Origin: Vibrio proteolyticus NBRC 13287
GTDB taxonomy: Bacteria; Pseudomonadota; Gammaproteobacteria; Enterobacterales; Vibrionaceae
Assembly: GCF_000467125.1 (NCBI RefSeq)
Contig: NZ_BATJ01000006.1
Coordinates: 62,001 to 126,000 of the forward strand
Reading direction: 5' to 3'
Length of the DNA: 64,000 bases
The notes below the pieces were generated by a model. The model was not told the DNA's origin, ran no database searches, and saw only the letters and a list, made by a program, of their open reading frames with translations. Of the stretch, positions 62,169 through 64,000 are shown piece by piece (the stretch's first letter is position 1; each line of letters starts with the position of its first letter). Position numbers and translations under genes: made by a program.

Positions 62169-63715
62169 AATTTCGGCGTGTGCGATTCATTCTCGGCGAG
62201 CAACTCAATCACCAACATTCCTGGTTCGAGCAGGTTGACACGCAGACATTATACGTCATCGCGGAACTGCACCAGGAGCAGAATTATGTCCTGCATCATG
62301 TTCAGAAGCAGTGTGCGTTCTTGGCGGCCATGCGTCAGTTTGCCAATGCGCTGACAGAGGCCGGTCATGAGGTGCACTACCTCGATTTGGACCAGACTGC
62401 ACGCTACCGGGCTCTGACAGAGCTGTTGGCTGACGTCTGTCAGCAGGCTGGGGCCGAACTGTTGCAGTATCAGCGGCCGGATGAGTACAGGTTGTTGACT
62501 CAGTTGGCCGATTTTTCGCCGCCCAAAGTGGTTGTCGACTGTGTGGACAGCGAGCACTTCCTGTTGAATTTTGATGAGATTGACCAGCAGTTTCCGTGTG
62601 GAAAGCACGTACTGATGGAGCATTTCTATCGCCGCATGAGAACCCGATTTGATTTGTTGATGGATGAACAAGGCAAACCGCTGGGTGGGAAGTGGAATTT
62701 TGATGCAGAGAATCGTAATAAACTTAAGACCAGCGACCTTGAGTCATTGCCTCAACCTTTGCAGTTTGCCAATGACGTCAGTGAAATCTTGGAGCGACTA
62801 CAGCGTCATCAGATCGCCAACTTTGGCCGGGCCGAGGTGGCTTTGTTGTGGCCGGTTAGCCGGGCTCAGGCGCTCACACAGTTGGCGCATTTTTGCCAGG
62901 TCTGCCTGCCAAACTTCGGGCGATTTCAGGATGCGATGACGTGCCAGCATCCGAGCCAGTGGAGTTTGTACCACAGTCGCCTGTCATTCGCACTGAATTG
63001 CAAGCTGCTCTCGCCGCTCGAAGTGGTTGAGGCAGCGATTGATACCTTCCATCATGCCAAAGGCGCTATCAGCCTGGCTCAGGTTGAAGGCTTCGTTCGA
63101 CAGATCGTGGGCTGGCGGGAATACGTACGCGGTATTTACTGGGCAAATATGCCGAGTTATGCGAAGCGCAATCTTCTGAATGCCGGCCGACCGTTGCCAG
63201 AGTACTTCTGGAACGCACAAACACACATGAACTGCGTCCATCATGCGGTGTCGCAGTCGCTTAACTATGCGTATGCCCATCATATACAGCGCCTGATGGT
63301 GACCGGGAACTTTGCCATGCTCGCCGAACTCAATCCGGATCAGGTGGATGCATGGTATTTGGGCATTTATGTCGATGCTCTGGAGTGGGTAGAAATGCCC
63401 AACACTCGCGGGATGGCGTTGTTTGCCGATGGCGGCATCATTGCGACAAAACCGTATGCGGCCAGCGGCTCTTACATTAATCGGATGAGCGACTATTGCT
63501 CATCGTGTCGCTATCGAGTGAAAGAGCGCAGTGGTGATCTCGCTTGCCCGCTAAACAGTCTGTATTGGCGATTTATGGTCAAGCATCGCGACCAACTGGC
63601 AAATAACCCGAGGATCGGCATGATCTACCGCAATTGGGACAAACTTACGGCGGAGGCTCAGGATGCTATTCTTGCTACTGCAGAGAAGAATCTACAACGA
63701 CTTGAGAGTTTGTAA
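62165..63715 (+). CDS. Iron-sulfur cryptochrome/photolyase (PhrB-type, (6-4) photolyase group)
   Basis: A 516-residue FeS-BCP photolyase. Four cysteines, C357, C445, C448 and C461 (C-x2-C-x12-C), match Agrobacterium PhrB cysteines 350, 438, 441 and 454 with a constant offset of seven. FAD-site landmarks such as ALEWVEMPNTRGMALFADGG are present. The family repairs (6-4) photoproducts by light using FAD, an iron-sulfur cluster and a lumazine antenna. The start overlaps the decayed cry-DASH remnant. Another SDR gene begins 23 bases after the stop. Confidence 0.94.
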   Translation: MKFRRVRFILGEQLNHQHSWFEQVDTQTLYVIAELHQEQNYVLHHVQKQCAFLAAMRQFANALTEAGHEVHYLDLDQTARYRALTELLADVCQQAGAELLQYQRPDEYRLLTQLADFSPPKVVVDCVDSEHFLLNFDEIDQQFPCGKHVLMEHFYRRMRTRFDLLMDEQGKPLGGKWNFDAENRNKLKTSDLESLPQPLQFANDVSEILERLQRHQIANFGRAEVALLWPVSRAQALTQLAHFCQVCLPNFGRFQDAMTCQHPSQWSLYHSRLSFALNCKLLSPLEVVEAAIDTFHHAKGAISLAQVEGFVRQIVGWREYVRGIYWANMPSYAKRNLLNAGRPLPEYFWNAQTHMNCVHHAVSQSLNYAYAHHIQRLMVTGNFAMLAELNPDQVDAWYLGIYVDALEWVEMPNTRGMALFADGGIIATKPYAASGSYINRMSDYCSSCRYRVKERSGDLACPLNSLYWRFMVKHRDQLANNPRIGMIYRNWDKLTAEAQDAILATAEKNLQRLESL

Positions 63716-63737
63716 GGTGTAAGGGGAACAGTGCTAC

Positions 63738-64000
63738 ATGGAGATTCTGATTGTTGGCGGAAATGGCGGGATTGGCCGAGCGCTGGTGAAGGAGGCATTA
63801 TCACGATTTTCTGGTGCGAATGTGCATGCCACTTATCGCCGTGAATGCCCGGAAATGGTGGCCGCTAATCTTATCTGGCATCGGATGGACGTGGAAAATG
63901 AATCTTCGATCGAGCAGGTGGCTTTATCCATGACCCGTTTGGATTGGATCATCAATACCGTCGGGCTGCTGCATTGTGATGGTCAGATGCCGGAGAAGAA
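63738..64000 (+). CDS. SDR family oxidoreductase (C-factor-like), 5' part only
   Basis: A frame starting at the ATG 63738 runs out of the window after 87 codons. The N-terminus MEILIVGGNGGIGRALVKEAL is the Rossmann motif, and DWIINTVGLLH corresponds to the NNAG region. The spacing resembles CsgA/C-factor-type SDRs often found next to photolyase genes in vibrios. The catalytic residues are beyond the edge. AAGGGGAA lies upstream, and it is probably cotranscribed with the photolyase. Confidence 0.8.
   Translation, partial: MEILIVGGNGGIGRALVKEALSRFSGANVHATYRRECPEMVAANLIWHRMDVENESSIEQVALSMTRLDWIINTVGLLHCDGQMPEK

Noticed and set aside
1..64000. CRISPR arrays, prophage genes, transposases, integron sites and tRNA/rRNA genes
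   Set aside because: No spaced direct repeats, no phage or transposase proteins, and no cloverleaf or rRNA sequence were recognised anywhere in the window.

Overview
The window is a gene-dense stretch of a gammaproteobacterial chromosome, almost certainly a Vibrio. The evidence is gene content rather than any rRNA or tRNA. There is a VemP-like arrest peptide directly upstream of a second secD-secF pair, a 2-aminoethylphosphonate cluster with PbfA, a DUF3316 protein, a leukocidin-family hemolysin of the type described in V. proteolyticus, and convergent c-di-GMP genes. I cannot name the species. I see no CRISPR array, prophage, insertion sequence, integron or stable RNA gene.

Layout. 1-9.2 kb: small metabolic and housekeeping genes, mostly on the + strand (VOC, hotdog, nucleotidyltransferase, YciI, MazG-like, two GNATs, two SDRs, an S66 peptidase, RidA, PhzF, DUF4336), with a GNAT gene remnant after yciI. 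9.3-17.8 kb: a Lon-family protease, a divergent CDF transporter, a LysR regulator, a methyltransferase, acetoacetyl-CoA synthetase, and phhA-phhB behind a TyrR-like box. 17.8-20.3 kb: a fluoride (crcB-type) riboswitch in front of a two-gene operon encoding a NifU-like scaffold protein and a GGGtGRT protein. 20.3-25.1 kb: unknown envelope proteins, then vemP-secD2-secF2. 25.1-34.1 kb: a dienelactone hydrolase, an iron alcohol dehydrogenase, elbB with an unlisted 46-codon gene in front, a metzincin-like lipoprotein, regulators, yjjG, a GT90 glycosyltransferase and a NUDIX hydrolase.

34.2-44.1 kb is a complete aminoethylphosphonate island. phnW-pbfA-phnX lie on the minus strand. The binding protein, ATPase, fused permease, GntR regulator and an EamA transporter lie on the plus strand. 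A PhnZ-like HD oxygenase faces them. Three near-identical 12-bp palindromes sit before phnW, the binding-protein gene and the ATPase gene and are probably the GntR operators. 44.5-51.2 kb: a DUF3316 protein, a Fur-boxed siderophore-interacting protein, a POT-like transporter lacking the ExxER motif, an M14 carboxypeptidase, and an FAD amine oxidase with its LysR regulator. 51.2-54.7 kb: a leukocidin-like pore-forming toxin with an uncharacterised membrane-anchored acidic partner gene, then serine dehydratase. 55-61.7 kb: DedA, YdcF-like and DUF333 proteins, then a 966-residue HD-GYP sensor convergent with a GGDEF cyclase that lacks the inhibitory site. 61.9-64 kb: the decayed 3' end of a cryptochrome-DASH gene fused by an ATGA overlap to an intact iron-sulfur (PhrB-type) photolyase, then the start of an SDR gene cut by the window edge.

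The most interesting observation is the fluoride riboswitch that controls a NifU-like/GGGtGRT operon instead of a fluoride exporter. Next are VemP-SecDF2 (a known system), the doubled route for hydroxylated aminoethylphosphonate, and the toxin locus.
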